From NCBI RefSeq assembly GCF_040732315.1, contig NZ_CP160388.1, forward strand, positions 3,778,278-3,842,277: a DNA stretch of 64,000 nt, written 5' to 3'. Positions within the stretch are counted from its first letter, which is position 1. Each line of letters starts with the position of its first letter. Source of the stretch: Oryzisolibacter sp. LB2S (GTDB taxonomy: Bacteria > Pseudomonadota > Gammaproteobacteria > Burkholderiales > Burkholderiaceae_C). The translations under genes were made by a program, and so were the position numbers. The notes under the pieces are model-generated. The model saw only the letters and a list, made by a program, of their open reading frames with translations, did no database searches and had not been told where the DNA came from. Shown here piece by piece: positions 41,444 through 50,372 of the stretch.

Positions 41444-41500
41444 CGGGAGCGCCGGCATCTTGCCGGCAAGACCGCGCGCTGCGCATGATTGGCGCCTGTT

Positions 41501-41613
41501 TTCACTCCCTCGCCCCCTTGGGGGAGAGGGCGGGGGTGAGGGGTTGTTTGGGGCGCACGGCCCATGGCAAAGCCCCCTCACCCCGGCCCTCTCCCGCCAG
41601 CGGGAGAGGGAGT
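41501..41613. repeat. paired REP/BIME-like element after jetD
   Basis: Two facing copies of the CTCCCTCGCCC...GGGAGAGGGCGGGGGTGAGG / CCCCTCACCCCGGCCCTCTCCC...GGGAGAGGG palindrome, about 40 bases apart, same family as 6774-6877. It fills the convergent gap between jetD and the M20 dipeptidase and may serve as a bidirectional 3' structure. Confidence 0.85.
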
Positions 41614-41620
41614 CATGAAC

Positions 41621-43084
<1,464 letters not shown>

Positions 43085-43169
43085 GGCAAGTTCGGTGGCG
43101 GGTTCTGTGACGGAGCGCAAGACATGCAGGATACGCCAGCGCCCGCAGCCCTGCGGGCTGCGCGGTTCC

Positions 43170-44357
43170 TTACGCAACGGCGGTAAGGGGTTCGGGCATG
43201 CCATGCGCCAGGGGCAGGCAGTCGACGCGGTTGCGCCCTGCCCGCTTGGCCTTGTAGAGCGCGCGGTCGGCGTCGCGCAGCAGGGCGTCCCAGGCGTCCG
43301 CATGGTCGGGCCGGCCGCCGCAGACGCCTATGCTCAGCGTGACCGCGATGGGCTGGTCCTGATGCATGGCCGGAGCCTGCTCCACGGCGCTGCGCAGGAC
43401 TTCGGCCAGCACCACGGCGTCGTGCAGCGCCGTGCCGGGCAGCAGCACGACGAATTCCTCGCCTCCGTAGCGTCCCACCATGTCCTGCGCGCGCAGGCGT
43501 GCGCGCAGCAACTCGGCCACATGGCACAGCACGCGGTCTCCGGCCATGTGGCCATGTTGGTCGTTGATGGCCTTGAAGTGGTCTATGTCCATCATCATCA
43601 GCGCATAGGGCTGGTGCGTGCGCACGGCATGCGCCACGTCGCGCTGCGCGGCCCGCACCAGGGCGCGCCGGTTGACCAGGCCGGTCAGGCCGTCATGCGC
43701 GGCGAAGTAGCGGTTGTCGGCCTCGGCACGGTCCTTGGTCATGAGGATGTAGCCCAGCGACGCAAGGATGACGACGATGAACGCCGACATGAAGATCGGC
43801 GCCTGCAGGCCGTCGACGCGCAGCAGGCCCTGCAACGGAATGCCGCCGACGATGGCGAGCACGCTGCGCGTCGCCAGCAGCAGGGCCTGGAGCGTGAGCC
43901 CTGCCGTCACCAGCCAGACGCCGCGCAGCTGCGCCGGAGGCTGCGGGCGCCACAGGGCCCACAGCACCAGGGCAATCTGCAGCGGTGCGACCAGACCGAT
44001 CGTGATGACGCAGGCACGGTAGTCCTTCATGAAAAGCGTGAACAGCAGGGCCGTGACCAGCACCGGCACGAGCATGCGGCGCCACGGCAGGGATCTGCCC
44101 TGGAACTGCTGCACGGCGGCCAGCACCAGGGCAAAGGTGCCGGCCAGCAGGGTATTGGCCAGCACGACGGTGGCCCAGTCCGGCGCCGCGCCGCGCAGCG
44201 CATACAGCACATAGGCACCGGTATGAAGCACCAGGGCCAGCGCCCATGGGCCCATGCCCTCGCGTCGGCGCGACCGAACGGCGGCCAATGCCCCGGCCAT
44301 GGTGGCCGAGGCCGCCGCGGTCATCAGCAGCATGGTGGGCACATCGAGAGGCGGCAT
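43170..44357 (-). CDS. membrane diguanylate cyclase (GGDEF)
   Basis: 395 residues. The first 210 residues hold about six to seven membrane helices without a recognised sensor family name. The GGDEF domain begins HDGLTGLVNRRALVRAAQRD and keeps MMDIDHFKAINDQHGH, GGEEF, and RAQD five residues before it as an inhibitory I-site. It should synthesise cyclic di-GMP. It differs in its sensor part from the MASE2 cyclase at 14516. Upstream is metW, but with 74 bases between, so a separate transcript is likely. Confidence 0.88.
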   Translation of the reverse strand: MPPLDVPTMLLMTAAASATMAGALAAVRSRRREGMGPWALALVLHTGAYVLYALRGAAPDWATVVLANTLLAGTFALVLAAVQQFQGRSLPWRRMLVPVLVTALLFTLFMKDYRACVITIGLVAPLQIALVLWALWRPQPPAQLRGVWLVTAGLTLQALLLATRSVLAIVGGIPLQGLLRVDGLQAPIFMSAFIVVILASLGYILMTKDRAEADNRYFAAHDGLTGLVNRRALVRAAQRDVAHAVRTHQPYALMMMDIDHFKAINDQHGHMAGDRVLCHVAELLRARLRAQDMVGRYGGEEFVVLLPGTALHDAVVLAEVLRSAVEQAPAMHQDQPIAVTLSIGVCGGRPDHADAWDALLRDADRALYKAKRAGRNRVDCLPLAHGMPEPLTAVA

Positions 44358-44431
44358 GGGAGTCGCGGCAGGGCGGTGGTGTCGGAAGCTTCCTTTTGTA
44401 ACTCAGTCCGGCGTTGGGCACCAGATGGAAA

Positions 44432-45016
44432 TCAGTCGTGCTCGAAGCGGAACACCGCCGTGCCGGCGCAGGCGTTGGGCAGCCAGCGCACCACGCGCCC
44501 GTCCTGCAGGCCGAAGGCGTCGAGGATGCGCAGCTTGTTCTTGTGCGCCAGCACCTCGAAGTCCTTGTAGGTGCCCACGCGGATGTTGGGCGTGTCGTAC
44601 CACTGGTAGGGCAGGCGGCGCGTGACGGGCATGCGGCCACGCAGCACCGACAGGCGGTTGGGCCAGTGCGCGAAGTTGGGGAAGGCGACGATGCCGCTTC
44701 GGCCCACGCGCGCGGTCTCGCGCAGCATGACCTCGGCGTTGCGCAGATGCTGCAGCGTGTCGATCTGCAGCACCACGTCGAAGCTGTTGTCGGCAAACAT
44801 GGCCAGGCCCTCGTCGAGGTTGAGCTGGATCACGTTGACGCCGCGGCGCACGCAGGCGAGCACGTTGTCGTCGGCGATCTCGATGCCGTAGCCGCTGCAG
44901 CCGCGCTCGCGCTGCAACAGGTCGAGCAGGGCGCCGTCGCCACAGCCGAGGTCGAGCACGCGACTGCCCTCGGGCACCAGGCGCGCAATGGCTTGCATGG
45001 TGGCGTGGTCGCTCAT
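44432..45016 (-). CDS. metW: methionine biosynthesis protein MetW (AdoMet methyltransferase fold)
   Basis: 194 residues of class I methyltransferase fold: SRVLDLGCGDGALLDLLQ, GYGIEIADDNVLACV, FDVVLQIDTLQHLRN, then PNFAHWPNRLSVLRGRMPVTRRLPYQWYDTPNIR, a stretch specific to MetW. MetW is known to act with MetX in proteobacteria and to be needed for full acyltransferase activity. Its start overlaps the metX stop by 4 bases, in agreement with a metX-metW operon. Confidence 0.95.
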   Translation of the reverse strand: MSDHATMQAIARLVPEGSRVLDLGCGDGALLDLLQRERGCSGYGIEIADDNVLACVRRGVNVIQLNLDEGLAMFADNSFDVVLQIDTLQHLRNAEVMLRETARVGRSGIVAFPNFAHWPNRLSVLRGRMPVTRRLPYQWYDTPNIRVGTYKDFEVLAHKNKLRILDAFGLQDGRVVRWLPNACAGTAVFRFEHD

Positions 45017-46215
45017 GGCTGCTCCTTGGAAATACTATCGAAATAAGAGCGCATTACGCTCATGTAGCGGGCGTCATCGAGCAAAAACGCATCATGTCCG
45101 TGGGGCGCGTCGATCTCGGCGTAGCTCACGTCGCGGCGGTTTTCCAGCAGCGCCTGCACGATCTCGCGCGAGCGCTTGGGCGAGAAGCGCCAGTCGGTCG
45201 TGAAGCTCACGAGCAGGAACTTGGCGCGCGCGTCGGCCAGCGCCTGGGCCAGGCGCCCGCCATGGCGCCGCGCGGGGTCGAAGTAGTCGAGCGCGCGCGT
45301 GATGAGCAGGTAGGTGTTGGCGTCGAAGTACTCACTGAACTTGTCGCCCTGGTAGCGCAGATAGCTCTCGATCTGGAACTCGATGTCCTGGGTGCTGAAC
45401 AGATAGTCGCGCAGATCCGGCGCTGGGCCGCCCCGAGCCGGATCAGCCCCCTCGGGGGGCAGCGAACCACGCGCAGCGGGGAGCGTGGGGGCCTTGAGAC
45501 TGCGTCCGAACTTCTCGTTCATCACATCGTCGGACAGGTAGGTGATGTGGCCGATCATGCGCGCGATGCGCAGGCCGCGCTTGGGGACTACGCCATGGCG
45601 GTAGAAATGCCCGCCGTGAAAGTCCGGGTCGGTGACGATGGCGCGGCGCGCCACCTCGTTGAAGGCGATGTTCTCGGCCGTGAGGTTGGGGGCGCTGGCC
45701 ACGACCACGGCGTGGCGCATGCGCTCGGGGTATTGCAGCGTCCAGGACAGGGCCTGCATGCCGCCCAGGCTGCCGCCCAGCACGGCGGCCAGCCTGTCGA
45801 TGCCCAGGCGGTCGAGCAGCCGCGCCTGGGCGTTGACCCAGTCCTCCACCGTGACCACGGGAAAGTCCGCGCCATAGACCTCGCCCGTGTCCGGGTTGGT
45901 GTGCATGGGGCCGGTGGAGCCAAAGCATGAGCCCAGGTTGTTGATGCCGATGACGAAGAAGCGGTCGGTATCGACAGGCTTGCCCGGCCCGATCATGTTG
46001 TCCCACCAGCCCTCGCTCCTGGGCTGGCCCTCGTAGACGCCCGCCACATGGTGCGAGGCGTTGAGCGCGTGGCACACGAGCACGGCGTTGCTCTTGTCGG
46101 CATTGAGCCGGCCGTAGGTCTCGTAGGCCAGGGTGTAGTCACGGATCGAGGCGCCCGACGCAAGCGGCAGGGCCTCGGCAAAGTGCATGGATTGCGGTGT
46201 GGCGATGAACGACAT
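45013..46215 (-). CDS. metX: homoserine O-acyltransferase MetX
   Basis: 400 residues of alpha/beta-hydrolase fold. The nucleophile is in VLGGSLGGMQAL, the opening is FAEALPLASGASIRDYTLAYETYG, and NASHHVAGVY and the C-terminal catalytic pair (FSPKRSREI... and DAPHGHDAFLL) are intact. It acylates homoserine (acetyl- or succinyl-CoA) as the first committed step to methionine; with MetW nearby the succinyl form is common in this class. Residues about 242-265 (LPAARGSLPPEGADPARGG) are an insertion encoded by a dispersed repeat, absent in the usual family length. The start codon directly follows a terminator-like hairpin with no visible ribosome-binding site. Confidence 0.95.
   Translation of the reverse strand: MSFIATPQSMHFAEALPLASGASIRDYTLAYETYGRLNADKSNAVLVCHALNASHHVAGVYEGQPRSEGWWDNMIGPGKPVDTDRFFVIGINNLGSCFGSTGPMHTNPDTGEVYGADFPVVTVEDWVNAQARLLDRLGIDRLAAVLGGSLGGMQALSWTLQYPERMRHAVVVASAPNLTAENIAFNEVARRAIVTDPDFHGGHFYRHGVVPKRGLRIARMIGHITYLSDDVMNEKFGRSLKAPTLPAARGSLPPEGADPARGGPAPDLRDYLFSTQDIEFQIESYLRYQGDKFSEYFDANTYLLITRALDYFDPARRHGGRLAQALADARAKFLLVSFTTDWRFSPKRSREIVQALLENRRDVSYAEIDAPHGHDAFLLDDARYMSVMRSYFDSISKEQP
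45421..45490 (-). repeat. third dispersed repeat family, in frame in metX
   Basis: On the minus strand: CTCCCCGCTGCGCGTGG, TTCGCTGCCCCCCGAGGGGG, CTGATCCGGCTCGGGGCGG. The CCCCCCGAGGGGGG core is self-complementary. It adds about 23 residues to MetX between FGR and the conserved FQIESYLRYQGDKF. Confidence 0.75.
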
Positions 46216-46250
46216 AAAAAAACCCGGCTTCGCTAGAAACGAGGCCGGGT
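46216..46250 (-). terminator. intrinsic terminator abutting the metX start codon
   Basis: On the minus strand ACCCGGC...GCCGGGT forms a 7-bp stem extended by inner TCG/CGA pairs, followed at once by seven T residues and then by the ATG of metX. It most simply ends transcription from the exporter gene upstream, but its T tract touches the metX start, so a control role for metX is possible. Confidence 0.75.
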
Positions 46251-46349
46251 GCGGTGCGTGCGGTGGGTGCAGGCGGGTCGATCGGTCACGTCTTTAGCAG
46301 GATTTGTAAAGCGCCCGCAAGCGGTGCAAATCGGCGCGTCTGGCGGCGA

Positions 46350-46931
46350 TTATGCCAAAGGCGTCGCCTGCGGCGCAAACAGCGCCAGCAGCCCCAGCAC
46401 CAGGAAGATCACGGCCGAAACCAGGTGCACCACGCGGATCGGCACGCGCCTGACCAGCCGGTCGCCGAGCCACACCACGGGCGCGTTGGCCAGCATCATG
46501 CCCAGCGTGGTGCCGACCACCACCCACAGCCAGGCATGGTACTGAGCGGCCAGCATCACGGTGGCGACCTGCGTCTTGTCGCCCATCTCGGCCAGGAAGA
46601 AGGCCAGCACGGTCGTGCCGAAGACGCCCAGGCGCGGGCCTGCGCCCTCACTCTCCTCGTCGTCGAGCCTGTCGGGTATCAGCATCCACACGGCCATGGC
46701 GATGAAGGACAGGCCCAGCACCCAGCGCAGCGCCTGGGGCCCAAGCACCGTCGTCACCCAGGCGCCCGCGGCGCCGGCGAGGGCATGGTTGGCCAGCGTG
46801 GCTACGAGGATGCCCAGCACGATGGGCCAGGGCTTTTGATAGCGCGCCGCGAGCACCAGCGACAGCAACTGGGTCTTGTCGCCCATCTCGGCGAGGGCAA
46901 CGATGGCGGTGGAGATGAAAAAGGCTTCCAT
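46350..46931 (-). CDS. GDT1/TMEM165 family divalent cation (probably Mn) exporter
   Basis: 193 residues from the ATG at 46931. Six helices in two homologous halves, each carrying the signature Glu-x-Gly-Asp-Lys: IVALAEMGDKTQLLSL and FFLAEMGDKTQVATVM, separated by an acidic loop (DRLDDEESEGAG). This is the UPF0016 family, whose members export Mn2+ (MneA) or exchange Ca2+/Mn2+ for protons. I looked for a Mn-sensing yybP-ykoY riboswitch upstream and did not find the GGGGAGTAG core. It lies 135 bases upstream of metX, beyond a terminator. Confidence 0.88.
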   Translation of the reverse strand: MEAFFISTAIVALAEMGDKTQLLSLVLAARYQKPWPIVLGILVATLANHALAGAAGAWVTTVLGPQALRWVLGLSFIAMAVWMLIPDRLDDEESEGAGPRLGVFGTTVLAFFLAEMGDKTQVATVMLAAQYHAWLWVVVGTTLGMMLANAPVVWLGDRLVRRVPIRVVHLVSAVIFLVLGLLALFAPQATPLA

Positions 46932-47246
46932 GATGAACACGGTGGCTGGTGCACGGGCCATTGGCACGTGCAGGCAGGCGCGTCCCCATGAGGCCGCGGC
47001 ATTGTATCGAGCGGCCACCGTGCGCCACGGCATGTCAAAAATACCCGTGATTACCCTCAAAAGTGTTGTTAGCCGGCACAAGTGCCCGTTTTTCGGCCAT
47101 GGGGATACTTGATAATGGCCGCGCCTTTCTGCACTGCAGCAAGGCGGTTTGCGGTGTCTGGTCAGTTGCGCGTCTTAGAAGTCGTCACTGGTTTGTTGAT
47201 TGCGTCGGGCTCCATCGCGTTTCATCATTTTTTTAGGATTCCCGTC
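46932..47246. other. 315-base divergent intergenic region
   Basis: It separates the exporter gene from the first RRM gene. The right part (47170-47246) is a leader that resembles the leader of the second RRM gene. A GATAAT at about 47113 could be a -10 element for the RRM gene; no clear -35. No open frame with coding character was found. Confidence 0.4.
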
Positions 47247-47633
47247 ATGGGCAACAAACTTTACGTGGGCAACCTGCCCTACTCCTTCCGCGATCACGAT
47301 CTGGAGCAGACCTTCAGCCAGTTCGGTGCGGTGCAAAGCGCCAAGGTCATGATGGAGCGCGACACCGGCCGCTCCAAGGGCTTCGGCTTTGTCGAGATGG
47401 GCAGCGAGGCCGAGGCCCAGGCCGCCATCCAGGGCGCGCATGGCCAGAACTACGGTGGCCGTGACCTGGTGGTCAACGAGGCTCGCCCCATGGAACCCCG
47501 CCCCCCGCGCAGCGGCGGTGGCTTTGGTGGCGGCGGCTACGGCGGTGGCCGCAATGGCGGCGGCTACGGTGGTGGCCGCGGCGACGGCGGTGGCTACGGT
47601 GGCGGCTACGGCGGTGGCCGTTCGAGCTACTGA
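47247..47633 (+). CDS. glycine-rich RRM RNA-binding protein (first copy)
   Basis: 128 residues. One RNA recognition motif: RNP2 LYVGNLPYS, RNP1 SKGFGFVEMG, with the two aromatic residues that stack on RNA bases. The C-terminus is a (Gly)n-Tyr/Arg-rich tail (from about 92) as in cold-induced RNA chaperones. The ATG at 47247 follows TTAGGA. It stands in tandem with a very similar gene at 47873 and ends in its own terminator, so each copy is a single-gene unit. Role inferred: RNA chaperone in cold or stress. Confidence 0.92.
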   Translation: MGNKLYVGNLPYSFRDHDLEQTFSQFGAVQSAKVMMERDTGRSKGFGFVEMGSEAEAQAAIQGAHGQNYGGRDLVVNEARPMEPRPPRSGGGFGGGGYGGGRNGGGYGGGRGDGGGYGGGYGGGRSSY

Positions 47634-47645
47634 TCTTGATCAGAC

Positions 47646-47670
47646 AAAGGGCCGCAAGGCCCTTTTTTTT
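47646..47670 (+). terminator. intrinsic terminator of the first RRM gene
   Basis: AAAGGGCC-GCAA-GGCCC followed by eight T residues, 12 bases after the stop. Confidence 0.92.
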
Positions 47671-47739
47671 GCGGCATATGACCGACATGCACGCACTAAC
47701 CCCCTTGTCTTCGCGCAAGAGTTTTGCAACATAATCCCT

Positions 47740-47767
47740 GTCGACAAAGGGGATGCCCTTTGTCGAC
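47740..47767. promoter_or_regulatory. perfect 12-bp hairpin upstream of the second RRM gene
   Basis: GTCGACAAAGGG and CCCTTTGTCGAC pair exactly around GATG. It starts 4 bases after a CATAAT (47730-47735) that could be a -10 element, so it would form the very 5' end of the mRNA; a dyad operator is the alternative. Confidence 0.5.
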
Positions 47768-47872
47768 GTTGCGGTGATCCGTCGGTTTTCGCGCATAGGG
47801 CGTCTTAGTGATCAACTGGCTGCGGGTTCGGGACTCCGTTGCTCTAACCATTCGTTTTTCAGGAGTCCCTTG

Positions 47873-48313
47873 ATGGGCAACAAGCTCTACGTCGGCAATC
47901 TGCCGTACTCGGTGCGCGACCAGGATCTGGAACAGGCCTTCAGCCAGTTCGGCGCAGTGACCAGTGCCAAGGTCATGATGGAGCGCGACACCGGTCGCTC
48001 CAAAGGCTTTGGCTTTGTGGAAATGGGCAGTGATGCCGAGGCCCAGGCCGCGATCAACGGCATGCACGGTCAGGCTCTGGGTGGGCGCAGCATCGTCGTG
48101 AACGAGGCCCGCCCCATGGAGCCCCGCCCCCCGCGCAGCGGTGGTGGTTTCGGCGGTGGTGGCGGCTACGGCGGTGGCCGTGGCGCGGGCGGCGGTGGTC
48201 GTGGCGAAGGCGGCTTCCGCAGCCCCTATGGCTCCGGCCCGCGCGGTGGTGGCGGCGGCCGTGGCGGCTACGGTGGTGGTGGCGGCTACGGCGGCGACCG
48301 CGGCGGTTACTGA
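47873..48313 (+). CDS. glycine-rich RRM RNA-binding protein (second copy)
   Basis: 146 residues. The RRM is nearly identical to the first copy (LYVGNLPYSVRDQDLEQAFSQFGAV, RNP1 SKGFGFVEMG), while the Gly/Arg/Tyr tail is longer with a different inserted SPYGSGPRGG. The ATG at 47873 has CAGGAG upstream. The 73-base leader (47800-47872) shares GCGTCTTAG, CTGG, GGGACTCC-like and TTTTTCAGGA blocks with the leader of the first copy, so duplication included control sequence. Function as for the first copy. Confidence 0.92.
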   Translation: MGNKLYVGNLPYSVRDQDLEQAFSQFGAVTSAKVMMERDTGRSKGFGFVEMGSDAEAQAAINGMHGQALGGRSIVVNEARPMEPRPPRSGGGFGGGGGYGGGRGAGGGGRGEGGFRSPYGSGPRGGGGGRGGYGGGGGYGGDRGGY

Positions 48314-48363
48314 TATCAACCGTGATGCCAGGGGGTTGCCAAGCCCCACGGCATCGCCAGTCG

Positions 48364-48390
48364 AGGGCTCCCGCGGGAGCCCTTTGCATT
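48364..48390 (+). terminator. terminator of the second RRM gene
   Basis: AGGGCTCC-CGCG-GGAGCCCT followed by TTGCATTTT. It lies next to the end of the SDR gene on the opposite strand. Confidence 0.75.
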
Positions 48391-48391
48391 T

Positions 48392-49180
48392 TCAGACGCC
48401 CGCGTCCTGCCTATGCTTGCGCGGGCGCCCCTGCAGCAGGCGGTCGAACCAGGCATTGGGCAGGGCGCGCAGCAGCCTGGCGACGATGCCCATCTGCCAC
48501 GGGATGACGCGGTAGCTCGCCCCCGCCTCGATGGCCTTGATGGCGCGTGCGGCAAACACCTCGGCGGGCAGCAGGAACGGCATGGCGTAGCGGTTCTGCC
48601 GCGTCAGCGGTGTGTCCACATAGCCCGGGCAGATCGTGACCACACGCACGCCGCTGCCGCGCAGCTCGCCGCGCAGGCTTTCGCAGTAGCTGATCACGGC
48701 CGCCTTGCTGGCACAGTAGGCGCCATGGCCCGGCAGGCCGCGTATGCCGGCCACGCTGCCGATGCCGACCAGGCGCCCGCTGCCGCGCCGGCGCATGGCC
48801 GCGACAAACGGGTGGAAGGTGGCGGCCAGCCCCAGGTTGTTGGTGGCCAGGATGCGCGCCATGACGTCGATGTCGGCGCGCTCGGCGGTGTCCATGCCGA
48901 TGCTGATGCCGGCGTTGGCGATGACCACGTCGGGCAGGCCCTGGCGTGCGATGCAATCATGGCCGGCGGCGATGATGCTGTCCGGCTGGCTGACGTCTGC
49001 ACTATATATTGAATAGCTGTCCGCGCTTACTCCAAGCGCCTCGGCCCATGATTTCATTGCAGGTTCACGGCGGGCCACCAGGGCCAGCCGCCAGCCCGCG
49101 CGCAGGTACTGCGCGGCCAACGCCTGGCCTATGCCGCTGGAGGCGCCGGTGATGAAGACCAGGGGCCGCGCCTGCGCCAT
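48392..49180 (-). CDS. short-chain dehydrogenase/reductase (SDR)
   Basis: 262 residues. Classical SDR: cofactor loop TGASSGIGQAL, NAG in VVIANAGIS, catalytic Ser in GIGSVAG, YCASK with the Tyr-x-x-x-Lys pair, and PGYVDTPLT. The Arg after the second strand (VARRE) suggests NADP(H). Substrate unknown. The start shares one base with the lptC stop (TGATG), so it is co-translated with lptC-kdsC-kdsD at the place where lptA usually sits. Residues about 42-59 are encoded by a dispersed palindrome. Confidence 0.9.
   Translation of the reverse strand: MAQARPLVFITGASSGIGQALAAQYLRAGWRLALVARREPAMKSWAEALGVSADSYSIYSADVSQPDSIIAAGHDCIARQGLPDVVIANAGISIGMDTAERADIDVMARILATNNLGLAATFHPFVAAMRRRGSGRLVGIGSVAGIRGLPGHGAYCASKAAVISYCESLRGELRGSGVRVVTICPGYVDTPLTRQNRYAMPFLLPAEVFAARAIKAIEAGASYRVIPWQMGIVARLLRALPNAWFDRLLQGRPRKHRQDAGV
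49002..49054 (-). repeat. dispersed palindrome in the SDR gene
   Basis: On the minus strand: AAATCATGGGCCGAGGC, GCTTGGAGTAAGCGCGG, ACAGCTATTCAATATATAG. It encodes KSWAEALGVSADSYSIYS between the cofactor Arg and the conserved Asp of strand three. Confidence 0.7.
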
Positions 49181-49803
49181 CAACGGGACTGCGCCGGATG
49201 GGCCGGCATCAGCGTGCCGCGCACGCGCCCACGCAGGTTCAGGATCTGGTCCAGGTTGTCGTAGTCCATGCTGTCGGCGGTGAAGGTGTCGGTGCCGCGC
49301 CTGAGCGTGACCGGCTGGTTGGAGCGCACGCGCTCCTCGTTGACCCAGGCGTGCAGGAACTCGCCGCGAAACTCCAGGCGCGGCAATGGCTTGCCCCCGG
49401 TGCCGGCCATGGCCTCGCGCGTGACGACGGCGTTGCCGAACAGCTGGACCTCGCTGCCATCGCTGTTGGACAGGCCGCGCCGCGCGCTGGCCGTGGTCAC
49501 ACGGCCCTCGGCGTTCACCGAGCGCATGCGCGGCTCGTCGATCTCCAGCGTGTCGGTGTCGGCAAAGTGGCGCGCCATGGTGCCGCGAATGTCGCTCTCG
49601 AGCCGGCCCGCCGCGTCGAAGTTCTTCACCGTGAAGTCGCGCATGAAGTAATCGGGCTCATGCCGGGGCGGGCGTTCGGTGGCGGGCGGATGCGGTTGCG
49701 GCGCGTTGCGCACCAGCCACCAGGAGCCCAGCGCCAGCAGCCCCATGAGGAGCACGGGCAGGTAGATGGACAGGCGCTCCCACGCCCGGCGCGGCCCGGT
49801 CAT
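49180..49803 (-). CDS. lptC: LPS export system protein LptC
   Basis: 207 residues from the ATG at 49803. One N-terminal membrane helix (YLPVLLMGLLALGSWWLV) and then an LptC beta-jellyroll domain (YFMRDFTVKNFDAAGRLESDIRGTMARHFADTDTLEIDEP...). It takes lipopolysaccharide from LptBFG and passes it to LptA. ATGA overlap with kdsC. The usual next genes lptA and lptB are not here; an SDR gene follows. Confidence 0.92.
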   Translation of the reverse strand: MTGPRRAWERLSIYLPVLLMGLLALGSWWLVRNAPQPHPPATERPPRHEPDYFMRDFTVKNFDAAGRLESDIRGTMARHFADTDTLEIDEPRMRSVNAEGRVTTASARRGLSNSDGSEVQLFGNAVVTREAMAGTGGKPLPRLEFRGEFLHAWVNEERVRSNQPVTLRRGTDTFTADSMDYDNLDQILNLRGRVRGTLMPAHPAQSR

Positions 49804-50372
49804 GCCGCGTGCCTGGCGAGCAGGCCGGCATAGCGGCCGCTGGCGACGAGCAGCAGGTCGCAAAACTCGCGCGCCGCACCGGCGCCCGCCGCGGCCGCCG
49901 CAACATGGTGGGCGATGGCGCGCACCTCGGCATGGGCCTGGGCGGGCGCGCAGGCCAGGGCCGCGCGGCGCATGACGGGCAGGTCGGGCCAGTCGTCGCC
50001 CATGGCGGCAGCCTGGTGCCAGGCCAGGCCCAGCTCGGACAGCAGGGCCTCGGCCGCGGGGCGCTTGTCCTCGGTGCCAAAGCGCGCATGCGTCACGCCC
50101 AGGGCCTTCAGGCGCAGGCGCAGCGCGGGCGAGTCGCGCCCGGTGATCACGGCCGGCGTGATGCCCGCCTGCTGCAGCAGCTTGAGGCCGTGCCCGTCCA
50201 GGGTATTGAAGCGCTTGAGCGTCTCGCCGTCCTCGGAAAAGTACAGGCCGCCGTCGGTGAGCACGCCGTCGACGTCGAAGAAGGCCACGCGCACGTCCTG
50301 GGCGCGCAGCAGCAGCTCGGGGGCAAACTGCAGGGCCGGCTGCAGCGGGGGCAAGGCGGTGGCGGCTGTCAT
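49800..50372 (-). CDS. kdsC: 3-deoxy-D-manno-octulosonate 8-phosphate phosphatase
   Basis: 190 residues of the HAD C0 subclass: motif I FFDVDGVLTDG with the two catalytic Asp, motif II VITGRDS, motif III Lys in FGTEDK, motif IV MGDDWPDLPVM. It forms Kdo from Kdo-8-phosphate for the LPS core. It lies between kdsD and lptC with overlapping stop and start codons (TGATG with kdsD, ATGA with lptC). Confidence 0.95.
   Translation of the reverse strand: MTAATALPPLQPALQFAPELLLRAQDVRVAFFDVDGVLTDGGLYFSEDGETLKRFNTLDGHGLKLLQQAGITPAVITGRDSPALRLRLKALGVTHARFGTEDKRPAAEALLSELGLAWHQAAAMGDDWPDLPVMRRAALACAPAQAHAEVRAIAHHVAAAAAGAGAAREFCDLLLVASGRYAGLLARHAA

Noticed and set aside
45033..45062. Further copy of the GCGC/AGCTAT palindrome at the metX 3' end
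   Set aside because: Only the ATTTCGATAG-like right end is similar; the stem is missing.
46932..47100. Possible Mn-sensing yybP-ykoY riboswitch before the GDT1-type exporter
   Set aside because: The conserved GGGGAGTAG-type loop and its partner were not found on the minus strand; a GGGGACGCG stretch alone is not enough.
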